Assembly: GCF_006542275.1 (NCBI RefSeq)
Contig: NZ_CP041217.1
Location: forward strand, 3,722,501 to 3,786,500
Source: Saccharibacillus brassicae
Lineage (GTDB): Bacteria; Bacillota; Bacilli; Paenibacillales; Paenibacillaceae
Direction of reading: 5' to 3'
DNA: 64,000 nt
Shown here: positions 26,907 through 36,366 of the stretch, in pieces
Layout: the number at the start of each line of letters is the position of its first letter
How positions within the stretch are numbered: position 1 is the stretch's first letter
Notes under the pieces: model-generated
Told to the model about the DNA's origin: nothing
Seen by the model: the letters and a program-made list of their open reading frames with translations, nothing else
The model's database searches: none
Position numbers and translations under genes: made by a program

Positions 26907-27092
26907 GCGCAGCCCGACCGTATTTCAGAAAAATTCTTAAGATTTTGACATATGCCGTAACCGAATCGTTCCCGGAGCTGCCGGGCTTCGATTTTCGGGT
27001 CCGGACATACAAAAGAGACCCGGCTTCCCAACGCGTTGTTGGAAGTCAGGTCTCTTTTTCGGGTAAACGACTCCTGTCGTTTTTCATACGGC
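26907..27092. other. Short gap with bidirectional terminator
   Basis: Convergent gap between the aldo/keto reductase and the 101-residue minus-strand gene. AGAGACC / GGTCTCT arms at 27011 and 27049 provide termination for both. Nothing else is apparent. Confidence 0.6.
27011..27059. terminator. Bidirectional terminator
   Basis: AAAAGAGACC (27011-27020) pairs with GGTCTCTTTTT (27049-27059); the inner arms GGCTTCC / GGAAGTC also pair in part. T runs lie on both strands. Confidence 0.85.
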
Positions 27093-27398
27093 TCAGCCTT
27101 TGATTCCGTCTTTGTAATGTTTGCTCCAGTTCTTATCGCCGGTGTGCAGCGCATCTTGTACGGTTTTTTCGAGCGTAGCGAGCAGATCCGCCTTGATTTG
27201 CGAGATGGTGTCGAAATATACGCGCTCTTCGTTTCCGTTGATGCGGTCTCCGTAAATGGCAAGTGCGGCGTTCTCGCAGCGATGTTGTTCAACGAGTTGA
27301 TCGATCGATATGAGAGCATGCTCGACGTAGGACGAAATGCCCTTGTGTTCTTGTGGCAGCAGGTTTCTCAGTTCTTGGACTCGGTTTTGCATTGGCAT
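27093..27398 (-). CDS. Small hypothetical protein, 101 residues
   Basis: A soluble helical protein (MPMQNRVQELRNLL, ISSYVEHALISIDQLVEQH, FDTISQIKADLLATLEKTVQ) with no signal peptide. GAGGTG lies eight bases before the ATG at 27398. Upstream is AT-rich sequence with a 12-base perfect palindrome. The composition and ribosome site favour a real gene. It is shaped like small Bacillota proteins of unknown role; I do not recognise a family. It converges on the aldo/keto reductase and shares its terminator. Confidence 0.7.
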   Translation of the reverse strand: MPMQNRVQELRNLLPQEHKGISSYVEHALISIDQLVEQHRCENAALAIYGDRINGNEERVYFDTISQIKADLLATLEKTVQDALHTGDKNWSKHYKDGIKG

Positions 27399-27906
27399 GT
27401 GAAGTCACCTCTTCTATGAATGTAAATTTACAATATCACACTTTCACAAAAAGTTCATGAATTTTTCCTTAAATCTTTTTTTACATATGGATTTGAGGAA
27501 TGAAAAGAATGAAAGCAAGGAAAACGCGGAATTGTGTGTCAAGTGGCGGAGCGGCGGGCGACGGGGTCGTGCGTTTCTCAAGTGTCTAACTTGTGTCTAA
27601 AGTATATTTCGGAAAATTGTTTTCAGCAGTGAATAGGAAATTGCCGTGCTCGTTAAATAAATAGGTAGGACCATTTTACTAAAAACGCGATTAGTCGAAA
27701 AAAGGCGAAAATTCAAACAATCTGTAACCTATTTTAACCGGAGTGTAAAGACATAGCCTTATCCCTCTCTCTATACTGGGACACAGGAGTTGGAGCCGGG
27801 CATAAGCAGTCGAAGCACCCGCATGAAGATTCCGTACAATCCGGCCTCTTGGACGATCCCTTGTGCGAAAAGATCGTCCCGCCGGAAAAAAACGGAGGTA
27901 AGCGAA
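27399..27906. other. AT-rich divergent control region
   Basis: 508 bases between the small hypothetical gene and the deacetylase, markedly richer in A/T than the rest of the window (27420-27500 and 27590-27720). It begins with the perfect palindrome TGTAAATTTACA (27421-27432), 23 bases upstream of the minus-strand start and so a candidate operator for that gene. I see no ORF worth calling. Confidence 0.55.
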
Positions 27907-29064
27907 ATGAAAAAGATCGATTGGCAGCGCATGTTGAGAACCGGCGGCTTGATGTTCCTGGTGGCCGTGCTGCTGCTGGCGGCGGCGCCACTGAAGACCG
28001 AAGCGGCCGGCACCCGCGAGATTCTGCTCGGTTACAATGACGAACTGACAGGAATCAAAGCCGAGATGAACGCAGGGTCGGTGTACGTGCCGCTGCGCGA
28101 GACGGCTCAGAAGCTGCAGCTCAAAGTCGGCGGCACGACCGAGCAGGTTCTCGTGTCCGGCAGCAAGCACAGCATCGTCATCGTCCCGGGCAAGCAGCAG
28201 GCGGTCAGCGGCGCCAAGACGTCTTCCCTCAAAACCTACGTCAGCGCGGGACGACTGATGGTTCCGGTGTCGCTGTTCAAGGGAACGTTCAATTACGCGA
28301 TCGCTTACGACGCGAGCGTGCCGCTTGTCCGTATTACGAGCGGCAAGCAGAAGCTGAACCTGCAAAGCTTCATTGAGCAGAACCGCGCGAAGCCGAGTCA
28401 ACAACCCGGCAAGCCGCAGGACAAGCCGCAGACGTCCAAGCCGGTCTCGTCCAAGCCGATTTACCTGACGTTCGACGATGGTCCTACGGCCCATACGAAC
28501 GAGCTGCTCGATATTTTGGCCCAATACGATGCTCGCGGAACGTTCTTCATGCTCGGACCGAACATCGCTTCGTATCCGAAATCGGTCAAACGGTTGATCG
28601 CTTCCGGCAGCGCGGCCGGCCTGCATGGCATGACGCACGTCAAGAACAAGTTCTATGCGTCTCCGGAATCCGCGCTTGCGGAAATGAAGCAGGACAACGA
28701 CGCGCTCTACAAAGCGGCCGGCGTCAAATCGTCGCTGATCCGCACGCCGTACGGCAGCAAGCCGTATTTCAAGCAAGCTTACCGCGATAAAGTGCTGTCC
28801 GCCGGCTTCCGTCTGTGGGACTGGAACGTCGATTCGGAAGACTGGAAATACAAAGCCGACCATACCCGCGTCATTCGCAGCGTGCTCGACCAGATCAACA
28901 CGCTGGAGCGGCAGGGAACGGTTCCCGTCGTCCTCATGCACGATCAGGCGGCGACCCTCAAAGTGCTTCCGGAAGTGCTCAAGACGCTCAAAAGCAAAGG
29001 ATATACGTTCGAAGTGATCGACTCGGGCATGACGCCCGTCAATTTCTGGCACGACAAACGCTAA
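27907..29064 (+). CDS. Secreted polysaccharide deacetylase with copper-amine-oxidase-like N domain
   Basis: A 385-residue exported protein. ACGGAGG precedes ATG 27907. Residues 1-37 are a signal peptide (GLMFLVAVLLLAAAPLKTEA). Residues 40-160 match the copper amine oxidase N-terminal-like domain common in Paenibacillus wall proteins (GSVYVPLRETAQKL, GRLMVPVSLFKG). A Lys/Gln/Pro linker leads to a NodB domain from about residue 184. Its metal and catalytic residues are intact: Asp190-Asp191 in TFDDGPT, HGMTH and RTPYGS. It likely removes N-acetyl groups from peptidoglycan or another N-acetylated glycan at the cell surface (PgdA/YheN-like). A strong terminator follows. Confidence 0.9.
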   Translation: MKKIDWQRMLRTGGLMFLVAVLLLAAAPLKTEAAGTREILLGYNDELTGIKAEMNAGSVYVPLRETAQKLQLKVGGTTEQVLVSGSKHSIVIVPGKQQAVSGAKTSSLKTYVSAGRLMVPVSLFKGTFNYAIAYDASVPLVRITSGKQKLNLQSFIEQNRAKPSQQPGKPQDKPQTSKPVSSKPIYLTFDDGPTAHTNELLDILAQYDARGTFFMLGPNIASYPKSVKRLIASGSAAGLHGMTHVKNKFYASPESALAEMKQDNDALYKAAGVKSSLIRTPYGSKPYFKQAYRDKVLSAGFRLWDWNVDSEDWKYKADHTRVIRSVLDQINTLERQGTVPVVLMHDQAATLKVLPEVLKTLKSKGYTFEVIDSGMTPVNFWHDKR

Positions 29065-29087
29065 GCAGGCAAAAAAAGCAAACATGC

Positions 29088-29122
29088 AAAAAGGTCCTTC
29101 CCTCGGGAAAGGACCTTTTTCT
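29088..29122 (+). terminator. Terminator of the deacetylase gene
   Basis: AAAAAGGTCCTTCCC pairs with GGGAAAGGACCTTTTT around CTC, ending in TTTTTCTTTT. It lies 24 bases after the stop codon. Confidence 0.92.
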
Positions 29123-29382
29123 TTTGGTAAAGGGGTTCAATATGCCCGGCTCGTATGGGATAATCGACTCATGTAGATAGCTGACATGTCTAGTAAATTT
29201 CGTCTTTTATTCATTGCGTCTTGCGCAAAGACGATATAGAAGAAGAAAAGGCGGCTGTATCCCGCCAAGTTCCGCTTCCGGGGGGAATCGGCGCTTGGCG
29301 GTGGGGTCGGTGCAGCGTGCCTGCCGCGCGCAGCTATCGCGGGCGGAGAGGCACGGAATCGAAGAGGCGGGGGAGAACGAAG

Positions 29383-30654
29383 ATGAAACTGAGTTTGGGT
29401 ACCAAACTGGTCGCCGGATTTATCCTGATTTCCGGGGTGACCTATGCAACGAGCGCTTTTTGTATTTTTTTCCTGAAAGATTATGTGGCGGGCTCGATGG
29501 CGGATTGGCTGTACATGACGATCATCCTGCTGATGGGCGTCATGTGGAGCGGCATTCTGGGCTGGCTCGTCTCCAGGCTGCTGACCAAGCCGATCGTGCG
29601 CCTCGCGCAGACGGCGCAGGAAGTGTCCGGCGGCAATCTCGCGGTCGACGTGCCGTCGAGAACCGCGCAGGACGAAATTACCGTGCTCAATGACGCGTTT
29701 CGCCAAATGGTCGGCAGCCTGCGCGACATGGTCGAAGATATCGCGTCCGGTGCGGGCGTGACGTCCGAGAACGTGCGCATGATGAGCGGCGCGATTACGG
29801 AAGCGGCCGGACAGATCGAAGAGATCTCCGGCGGCGTCGACCGGATCTATGAAGGCGTCGAGCGTCAGCAGCAGTCGACCGAGAGTTCGCGCCGCAACGC
29901 CGACGAGATGCTGGGTGCGTTCCGCGGCATGCAGAGCCGTTCGGAAGAAATGATCGGGCTGTCGGGCGGCATGGAAGATTCCGTGCGCGCGACGCGGGAG
30001 ATTTTCTTCTCGCTGCGCGAAGGCATGGGCGAACTGGCCGCGTCAAGCGTACGGTCGCAGGAAATGGTCGGGCATTTGGAGCGCGAAGCGGCGGACATCG
30101 AAGTGATCAACCGTTCGATCCGCGACATCGCCGAACAGACGCATCTGCTGGCTCTCAACGCTTCGATCGAAGCGGCGCGCGCCGGCGAACACGGCTCGGG
30201 CTTCGCGGTCGTCGCGCACGAGATCCGCAAGCTGTCCGAGCAGAGCGCGGATTCGGTCGGCCAGATCGGCGAGCGCATTCGCCGCATTCAGGATCAGGTG
30301 CGGGACACCGTCACGCTGATCGAACAGCAGAGCGAACGGGTGAACCGGGAATCGAAGCATACCGGCGCCGTCGAAGAGCAGCTCGAACGGCTGGACGGTT
30401 CGGTCGGAAGCATGGCGTCTTCCGCCCGCGGCATCGAGACGATGATCTCGCAGCAGACCGGCCGCGTCGATCAGGCGCACCGCTACGCGGGCGAGATCAG
30501 CGACCGCGCGGTGCTGTTCGCGGAAGAAGCGAAGCGGATCGCCAGCTCGATCCATGAGGAGACGGCGATCATGGAAGAACTGTCCACGTCTTCGGAAGAG
30601 CTGAACCGCATGACCGGCAGGCTGCTGGACAAGACGACGGCGTTCCGGATGTAG
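29383..30654 (+). CDS. Methyl-accepting chemotaxis-type protein with minimal sensor
   Basis: A 423-residue receptor. Start ATG 29383 follows GGGGGAGAACGAAG; upstream in-frame codons lack a site and read as unlikely protein. Two membrane helices (about 7-30 and 41-63) are separated by only about ten residues, so there is no real extracellular ligand domain. A HAMP linker follows ([27 protein letters not shown]). Then comes a long coiled coil whose signalling tip has [28 protein letters not shown]. It would couple to CheW/CheA and may sense membrane or redox state rather than an external ligand. No che genes are nearby. Confidence 0.88.
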   Translation: MKLSLGTKLVAGFILISGVTYATSAFCIFFLKDYVAGSMADWLYMTIILLMGVMWSGILGWLVSRLLTKPIVRLAQTAQEVSGGNLAVDVPSRTAQDEITVLNDAFRQMVGSLRDMVEDIASGAGVTSENVRMMSGAITEAAGQIEEISGGVDRIYEGVERQQQSTESSRRNADEMLGAFRGMQSRSEEMIGLSGGMEDSVRATREIFFSLREGMGELAASSVRSQEMVGHLEREAADIEVINRSIRDIAEQTHLLALNASIEAARAGEHGSGFAVVAHEIRKLSEQSADSVGQIGERIRRIQDQVRDTVTLIEQQSERVNRESKHTGAVEEQLERLDGSVGSMASSARGIETMISQQTGRVDQAHRYAGEISDRAVLFAEEAKRIASSIHEETAIMEELSTSSEELNRMTGRLLDKTTAFRM

Positions 30655-30980
30655 GTTCGGAACGCGGGTCGGACCGGTTCGCTTGTTATTCCGTCGGGTA
30701 CGTTCGGCAAGTCCGATAAGGTCGATAAGTCCGGCAAGTCCACTATGTCCGGTAAGTCCAATTCGTCCGACGAGAATCATGCAGAGGTTCATGAAGGCAC
30801 GTAAAAATCCCGCAGCGCCGGATAAATTCCGGATTCCGCTGCGGGATTTTTGCGTCGGAGCGTACGGCTCCATTATAACGTCTCCGGCCGGGCCGGGGCT
30901 GTGAGCGATGTCTCAGCGACCGGGAACGCGCGGGATAACACGCCAGAGCAGGCTTCCCTTCCCAAGAGCCGAAGCCGCGT
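30655..30980. other. Convergent gap with short repeats and terminator
   Basis: From about 30700 to 30772 runs a degenerate 9-10 base repeat on AAGTCCG/GTCCGGTAAG. The shared terminator follows at 30803. The last ~120 bases before the AEC permease stop show nothing clear. Confidence 0.6.
30803..30851. terminator. Bidirectional terminator, chemoreceptor versus AEC permease
   Basis: AAAAATCCCGCAGCG pairs perfectly with CGCTGCGGGATTTTT, enclosing an inner CCGGA..TCCGG. T runs lie on both strands. Confidence 0.9.
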
Positions 30981-31901
30981 CTACAATCCCTGTGCGATCG
31001 TGATCAGGATTGTCACTGTCACGATGTTCAGCAGCGTCGAGACGAGCACGGTCTGGGCGGCGAAGTCCGGTTCGTTGTCGTATTCTTCGGCCAGAATCGA
31101 AGAATTGACGCCGGTCGGCATGCCGGAAGCGATCAGCAGCGCCTGCGCGGGCAGTCCTTGCAGGCCCAGCGCGAGAATAAGCAGGTAGCCGATCACAGGG
31201 GCAATGATCAGCCGCAGGATCATGCTGAAATAGATCGAAGACCGCCCGAGCCGCAGCGGATATTTCACGATCTGCGCGCCCAGCGTCAGCAGCGCTATGG
31301 CGACCATCGAGTTCTGGACGTAGCCGAGCGGCTGCGTCACGAACGTCGGCAGCGGCACGGCGAACGCGTGGAACGCGAAGCCTAGCACGAGCGCGTACGG
31401 CACCGGCATCTTGAGGAAGCCGATAATGACGCTGCGGTAGTTGCCGCTCAGTTTGGCTCCCTGAATCGAGAGGACGCCGTAAGTGAACGTCAGCAGGCTC
31501 TGGAACGACATGATCAGCGCCTGAATCGAAGCGGCGAGCGGCGAGCCGGCGAACACGAGCTGGTTGATTGGAAGGCCGTAATTGCCGGAGTTGTCGAGCA
31601 GCACGCTGTTCGTAAAAGCGGCCCGCATCCCGCCGGAATATTTCATCGAGCGGGTGAGGGCGAACGACAGCACATACAGGATGCCGACGTACAGGCTGTA
31701 GAACAGCGCCACGCCGCCGAGCAGTTCGATCGAAATATTCGACTGGTAGAGGCTCATGAACACGACGGCCGGCGTTATGTAATAGAAATTGATTTTGGAC
31801 AGCGTATACAGGTCGAGCCGGAACAGCCGCTGCATGACCGAACCGGCGATAATGAGCACGAACACGGGCAGAACGACGTCGAGTAAAATCCGGGCAATCA
31901 T
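30981..31901 (-). CDS. AEC-family transporter (auxin efflux carrier/malate permease type)
   Basis: A 306-residue membrane protein with about ten helices. The start at 31901 (MIARILLDVVLPVF) gives the usual AEC N terminus; a longer frame to 31982 adds a polar stretch not typical of the family. Family features are PVFVLIIAGSVMQRLF, the Asn/Pro-rich LDNSGNYGLPINQL, and GMPTGVNSSILAEEYDNEPDFAAQTVLVSTL near the end. Such proteins move organic acids such as malate. No regulator or enzyme neighbour hints at its substrate. The ribosome site is weak (GAAGCTGAAG). Confidence 0.85.
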   Translation of the reverse strand: MIARILLDVVLPVFVLIIAGSVMQRLFRLDLYTLSKINFYYITPAVVFMSLYQSNISIELLGGVALFYSLYVGILYVLSFALTRSMKYSGGMRAAFTNSVLLDNSGNYGLPINQLVFAGSPLAASIQALIMSFQSLLTFTYGVLSIQGAKLSGNYRSVIIGFLKMPVPYALVLGFAFHAFAVPLPTFVTQPLGYVQNSMVAIALLTLGAQIVKYPLRLGRSSIYFSMILRLIIAPVIGYLLILALGLQGLPAQALLIASGMPTGVNSSILAEEYDNEPDFAAQTVLVSTLLNIVTVTILITIAQGL

Positions 31902-31956
31902 GGGGAGCTTCAGCTTCTTTCTATCGATTTGGCGTATCCGGACACCATCGTGTTTT

Positions 31957-31965
31957 ATTATAGCA
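31957..31965 (-). promoter_or_regulatory. Extended -10 of the AEC permease promoter
   Basis: On the minus strand the sequence is TGCTATAAT, an extended -10 with the consensus hexamer, about 55 bases upstream of the start codon. No good -35 is seen, as is common for extended -10 promoters. Confidence 0.55.
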
Positions 31966-32143
31966 CCAATGCTCGGCCGCATGCGTTCCGGGCGGAAGGG
32001 CAGGCGGCGCTTCCCCCTCGGCGGCGCCCCGAACCGGACGGCCCGCGCACGCCGCAGGGGCGCTGTACAAGCGCCGCGGGATTGCGGTACAGTGGAACAA
32101 ACGGCGGATCGGAAGCCGACCGCGCACAGGGAGGAACACGCAT

Positions 32144-32713
32144 ATGACCGAAAAGAACGAGATCCACGAGAAAAACGAGACGACCGAGACGACCGAGGCG
32201 ACCGAGGCGAAAAAGACGACCGGCACGACCGCGACGAACGCCGCGACAGCTGCAGCGGCCGCGGCGGACAAGACCGAACGCGTCAAGCTGTCCCAATGGG
32301 ACGCGATCGTGCTGGAAAGCGTGCGCTCGCTCGGGCTCACGGACGAAGAAATTCTGCATCGTACCGCGCAGGGAGACCTGCCCGCTTCGCGGGACGAAGC
32401 GATTCCGAGCTTCGAGCCGCTGCTGACGCTTCAGGCGGAGCAGCCGGAGACGTTCGAGCGAGCCGTGACCGAAGGGTACCGGATCAAATATAACACGCTC
32501 GGCGGCATCAACACGTGGATTCGGATCGTTTTCGGCCGCGAAGCGGAAGTCGAACGCAGCGAAGGGATCGAAGGCGTCGCTTCGGAACTGACGCCGGCCG
32601 AACGCGATCGCCTGGAGCCGGTCCTGTCGATCGGCTGGACGATCGAGCCGCAGCAGTCGGGAGAAACGAACGGGGAAGCCGCGCCGTACCGCATCGTGCC
32701 GGTACGTTCTTGA
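32144..32713 (+). CDS. Hypothetical protein with Thr/Glu/Ala-rich N terminus
   Basis: A 189-residue soluble protein. CAGGGAGGA precedes the ATG at 32144. Residues 1-45 are low complexity (ETTETTEATEAKKTT, then a run of Ala), encoded by near-repeats of GAGACGACC. The rest looks globular: LSQWDAIVLESVRSLGLTDEEILHRT and YRIKYNTLGGINTWIRIVFG. I do not recognise a family. It is followed by a strong terminator and has no obvious operon partner. The repetitive N terminus looks like a lineage-specific expansion, as in several other genes in this window. Confidence 0.7.
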   Translation: MTEKNEIHEKNETTETTEATEAKKTTGTTATNAATAAAAAADKTERVKLSQWDAIVLESVRSLGLTDEEILHRTAQGDLPASRDEAIPSFEPLLTLQAEQPETFERAVTEGYRIKYNTLGGINTWIRIVFGREAEVERSEGIEGVASELTPAERDRLEPVLSIGWTIEPQQSGETNGEAAPYRIVPVRS

Positions 32714-33160
32714 TCGACCGCCTGGGTCGAGTGCAGCGAGCGTATTGGGCGGAGTGATCCTGTCGAGCCTATCGCTTGTATAGATCGTACCCATCGCCTC
32801 TACCGTACCTGTCGCACCTAACGGATCGACCGCCCCCTGCCCCTCATTCGAGTGCGCGCTATCCGCACCCGGGAAACGTCCCGACTGCCGCTTAGGCAGC
32901 CGTCGGAACGTTTCTTTTTTTTGCGTTTTTTTCTCCGGGACTTGGACTTTTGGTTATTAACCGGTGGGCCGAACCCGTGTTCGAGCGGCATGCGTCTGAT
33001 CCCCTGTACCCGGTTTGGCGTCATATCCGTGAGTCTCCGGCAGGAGTTACGCGGTTCAAGGCTAAATGTTGCGCTTGTTGGGGTAATGATAGTTTCGAAC
33101 CTACATATTTATACATTCCGTATATGTTCAATAACATTCTGACGAAAAGGAGATTTGGCA
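32714..33160. other. 447-base gap with terminator
   Basis: It contains loose pyrimidine-rich repeats (ATCGTACC/CTGTCGCACC words) at 32755-32830, the terminator at 32874, and an AT-richer promoter-like stretch at 33085-33145 before the DUF4261 gene. No credible ORF. Confidence 0.55.
32874..32922 (+). terminator. Strong intrinsic terminator
   Basis: AAACGTCCCGACTGCC pairs with GGCAGCCGTCGGAACGTTT with small bulges. CTTTTTTTT follows, then a second T run. Confidence 0.92.
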
Positions 33161-33952
33161 ATGGAATTATTCGAACGCCCCGGAGAAGAACGGATCCGCA
33201 GGGAACGCCGGCAGCGGCCGGTCGAGTCCGGTCGCACGCTGCGGGCTTTCGTGCTGCTGCGCGAACCCGAGTGCGATTTTCCGCGCTTTATTCGCAATAT
33301 GAAAAACGACTGGGATCTCGAAGCCAACTCGCTGCCCGAGCACGACCGGATGCTGTTCGAAGCCGACGGCCTGCGCGTATCGTGCGAGTTGGTGACCGAG
33401 CCTCTGCCCGAGAGCGAAGTGGAAGAACGCTGCGACGTCAATCCGCTGTGGTCCGAAGCCGCGAAGCAGATCGAAGGGTACCGGGCGCATGTGACGGTCA
33501 AAGTGTCGGGAGTGACCGATCCGCTAAGCGGACATGTGCTGTTTACGCAGGTGCTGTGCAGCTTGTTGAAGCAGGAGCATGCGCTGGCCATGTATATGTC
33601 GCCGATGGTCATGCCTGCGGAAGCGTATGTGCGCAATGCAATGCTGCTCAAAGAAGGCGAGCTGCCCGTGCAGCTCTGGGTGTTCGTCGGCTTGTACGAA
33701 GAGGACGAAGGCGTGTCTTCCTATACGGTCGGGCTGCGGAATTTCGGGCACGAAGAGATCGAGGTGCTGCGTTCGGGCGAAGATCTCGTCAACGTGTTCG
33801 AACTGACTTTTCATATTACGGGGTATATCGTGGACTGCGGCGCGACGCTGCTGGACGGCGAGACAATCGGATTCTCCGAAGACCAGCGGCTGAGCCTGAA
33901 GCTGTCTCCGGGCATCGCGGTCGAAGGACAGTCGATCAAAATCGGCTACTGA
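33161..33952 (+). CDS. DUF4261-type protein
   Basis: A 263-residue soluble protein. AAAAGGAGA lies nine bases before ATG 33161. The sequence has the two-part pattern of DUF4261 proteins: an N-terminal half with AFVLLREPECDFPRFIRNMKNDW and HVTVKVSGVTDPLSGHVLFTQVL, and a C-terminal half with LWVFVGLYEEDEGVSSYTVGLRNFGHEEIEVL and FHITGYIVDCGATLLDGETIGFSEDQ. The family has no established function and is often found near immunity-like or SUKH-like genes. It appears monocistronic here. It was assigned from remembered family appearance, not from a search. Confidence 0.7.
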   Translation: MELFERPGEERIRRERRQRPVESGRTLRAFVLLREPECDFPRFIRNMKNDWDLEANSLPEHDRMLFEADGLRVSCELVTEPLPESEVEERCDVNPLWSEAAKQIEGYRAHVTVKVSGVTDPLSGHVLFTQVLCSLLKQEHALAMYMSPMVMPAEAYVRNAMLLKEGELPVQLWVFVGLYEEDEGVSSYTVGLRNFGHEEIEVLRSGEDLVNVFELTFHITGYIVDCGATLLDGETIGFSEDQRLSLKLSPGIAVEGQSIKIGY

Positions 33953-34363
33953 GCGGGAAAGCGCAAAGAGACGGTGCGAATCGCGGTCCAAAGGACTTGT
34001 GCGTATAAAATAGACGGTCTACAACAAAATAGATGGCTTATTGGAAAAAAGGCGGCATGCCGGCGTTTGGCGTTCGGACTGTTCTTCGTTCGAAGGAGGC
34101 GAGCAAGCCCGGCCTGTCCGCTGCGCGGCGATGTCGGGCTTGTGAACGAAGTCGAAGCGAAAAAAGCGAATATCGTGCGCGGTTTTGCCGCTTCGCTCGT
34201 CCATATGCTAAGATGGGAAAGAATACTTGGGAGACGCTTACATGGCGAAGACTGCAAGACGGTACCGTGAGAATCGGTCCGGAAGCAGAAGCTGCTGCTG
34301 CTTTGCCCAAGTTGTACGTACCTTTTATCGGGCAGCGCCCGAAACATCGAAGGAGGAATGACA
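33953..34363. other. 411-base gap before araM
   Basis: No terminator with a clear T run and no ORF with family-like sequence. The araM ribosome site AAGGAGG is at its right end. The content is otherwise unremarkable. Confidence 0.5.
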
Positions 34364-35545
34364 ATGTCTACGGTAACGACGGATTGGCGGCCGATTCTGC
34401 AAGAGCTGGCTCCGGTCATAGGAGGAACGTCGGGCGTGCTGGATACGATCGTGCTCGAAGCCGGCGCTCTGGATTTGGTGGCGGGCGAATTGAAGCGCAG
34501 AGGGCTCAAGCGGCCGGTGCTGGTCGTGGACGGCACGACGCAGCGGGTAGCGGGTTCGCGGTTGGAACAATCGCTCCGCGAAGAAGGGATCGAGCCGGAC
34601 GTATGCGTGATTCTGCCGGACGATCAGGGCGACGTCCTCGCGGACGAGCGCTCGATCGTGCAGCTGCTGCTGCAGGTGCCGCCCGGCGCGGCGGACGTGC
34701 TGATCGCCGTCGGCTCGGGCACGCTGCACGACGTGACGCGCTTTGCGGCGCATCGGACGCAGCTGCCGTTCGTATCGGTGCCGACCGCCCCTTCGGTGGA
34801 CGGATTCACGTCGGCGGGCGCGCCGATCATCATTCGCGGCGTCAAGCAGACGGTGCAGGCCTGCGCGCCGATCGCGATCTACGCCGATCTGGATATTTTG
34901 CGCGAAGCGCCGCAGCAGATGATCGCCGCCGGATTCGGCGACATGCTCGGCAAATATACGTCGCTGTACGATTGGAAAGTGTCTCATCTGCTGTCCGGAG
35001 AATCGTTCGACGAGCGTGTGTACGAGATGACGAAGCATGCGCTCGACGTCACGGTCCAACATTCGACGGCGATCGGCAGACGCACCGAAGAAGGCATCCT
35101 CGCGCTGATCAGCGCGCTGATCGAATCGGGCCTGGCGATGCTGCTGCTCGGCCAATCGTACCCCGCTTCCGGCGGAGAACATCATCTGTCCCATTACTGG
35201 GAGATGGAATATTTGCGCCGGGGCAACCGCCAGCTGCTGCATGGCGCCAAAGTCGGCGCCGCCTGCGCCGAAATCGCGCGCCTGTACCACGGCGCCGTCG
35301 AGCACGGCCGCTATCCGGCAGGCCGGCCGGAAGCGATCGACCGCCACGGCGAGACGCTGCGCGGCTGGCTCGAAGACGTGCCGTCCGAGGGCGAGATCCG
35401 CGGCCTGCTGGTCGCCGTCGGCGGCCCCGCCAGCCGAGTCGAGCTTGGCATCGACGACGAGCTGTTCATGCGCAGCATGCGCCAGGCGCACACCGTGCGC
35501 CTGAACCGGCATACGCTGCTGCGCGCGTTGAACGAAGCGGAGTAG
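34364..35545 (+). CDS. araM: sn-glycerol-1-phosphate dehydrogenase
   Basis: A 393-residue enzyme of the AraM/EgsA family that reduces dihydroxyacetone phosphate to sn-glycerol-1-phosphate with NAD(P)H. Start ATG 34364 has AGGAGG at seven bases; the ATG six bases earlier is too close. Motifs: the NAD-binding GSGTLHDVTRFAAH, VPTAPSVDGFTSAGAP (substrate), AAGFGDMLGKYTSLYDW and GGEHHLSHYWEM (metal-binding His residues). In Bacillus the product feeds heptaprenylglyceryl phosphate synthesis by PcrB. The enzyme is archaeal-like, and the gene is common in Paenibacillaceae. The transcript runs into the family A hairpin block, whose second unit looks like a terminator. Confidence 0.9.
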   Translation: MSTVTTDWRPILQELAPVIGGTSGVLDTIVLEAGALDLVAGELKRRGLKRPVLVVDGTTQRVAGSRLEQSLREEGIEPDVCVILPDDQGDVLADERSIVQLLLQVPPGAADVLIAVGSGTLHDVTRFAAHRTQLPFVSVPTAPSVDGFTSAGAPIIIRGVKQTVQACAPIAIYADLDILREAPQQMIAAGFGDMLGKYTSLYDWKVSHLLSGESFDERVYEMTKHALDVTVQHSTAIGRRTEEGILALISALIESGLAMLLLGQSYPASGGEHHLSHYWEMEYLRRGNRQLLHGAKVGAACAEIARLYHGAVEHGRYPAGRPEAIDRHGETLRGWLEDVPSEGEIRGLLVAVGGPASRVELGIDDELFMRSMRQAHTVRLNRHTLLRALNEAE

Positions 35546-35560
35546 GCGGGCGAGGGCGGG

Positions 35561-35866
35561 CCGCCCTCCGCACAGCTTTTTCCGCCCCGGACCGCGTTCA
35601 AAAGCGCCCTCCGCGCAAATAATTGCGAGAAAGCAGTTATTTGCGCCCTGATCTACCAAATCCGCCGAATAACTGCGAGAGAGCAGTTATTCAGCGGATT
35701 TTTGCTTGTTTGGACAGAGAGAGTCGAAATTAACTGTCCTCAGGACGTTATTTTTTCGGCAAACGTACGCACAACCCAAATAACTGTCGTGAGGACGTTA
35801 TTTTCAAAAACATGATTAAGGAAGCGTGCATTAGGTCTTGCAGACAAGCAAAAATGCAAGTGAGCA
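35561..35866. repeat. Duplicated non-coding block, copy 1 (four family A hairpins)
   Basis: Hairpins centre at about 35630 (GCGCAAATAATTGC / GCAGTTATTTGCGC), 35680 (terminator-like), 35741 (TGTCC-TCA-GGACG flanked by TTAAC/GTTATT) and 35790 (AAATAACTGTC / GGACGTTATTT). They match the array near 10.5 kb in design and arm sequence. The second copy starts 499 bases later. Confidence 0.9.
35658..35705 (+). terminator. Terminator-like extended family A hairpin
   Basis: AATCCGCCGAATAACTGC pairs with GCAGTTATTC(A)GCGGATT and is followed by TTTGC. The same hairpin in the second block (36158-36203) is a perfect 18-base stem. It probably ends araM. Confidence 0.7.
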
Positions 35867-35908
35867 AGTGAGCAAGTGAGCAAGTGAGCAAGTGAGCAAG
35901 TGAGCAAG
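35856..35908 (+). repeat. 8-bp microsatellite after copy 1
   Basis: About six tandem copies of GTGAGCAA. The equivalent place after copy 2 (36354-36399) has GTGAGTAA, about five copies. The tracts differ by one base per unit, so they were homogenised or expanded separately after the block duplicated. Confidence 0.9.
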
Positions 35909-36059
35909 AGGGCGCAGCAGACAGCACACAGCATGCAGCAGGCAGCAGACAGCAGGCAGCAGACAGCAGACAGCAAGTAAGTAAGTAAGTAAGAAGGAAG
36001 GAAGAAGGAAGGCTATTCATGCGGCGCCGCCCCCAGCCAACCGGATTCCGCGTAGCCAA

Positions 36060-36366
36060 CCGCCCTCCGCATAGCTTTTTCCGCCCCGGACCGCGATCAA
36101 AAGTGCCCTTCACGCAAATAATTGCGAGAAAGCAGTTATTTGCGCCCTGATCTACCGAATCCGCCGAATAACTGCGAGAGAGCAGTTATTCGGCGGATTT
36201 TTGCTTGTTTGGGCAGAGAGAGTCGAAATTAACTGTCCTCAGGACGTTATTTTTTCGGCAAACATACGAACAATTAAAATAACTGTCGTGAGGACGTTAT
36301 TTTCAAAAACATCATAAAGAAAGCGTGCATCAGATCTTGCAGACAAGCAAAAATGCAAGTGAGTAA
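36060..36366. repeat. Duplicated non-coding block, copy 2
   Basis: Nearly identical to 35561-35866, with scattered substitutions. Hairpin arms are conserved, and in the second hairpin a mismatch seen in copy 1 is restored to a perfect pair (CGGCGG for CAGCGG). Confidence 0.9.

Noticed and set aside
34033-35622. 529-codon frame overlapping araM
   Set aside because: Arg/Ala/Gly-rich shadow frame with no ribosome site; the araM frame has clear family motifs and an AGGAGG site.
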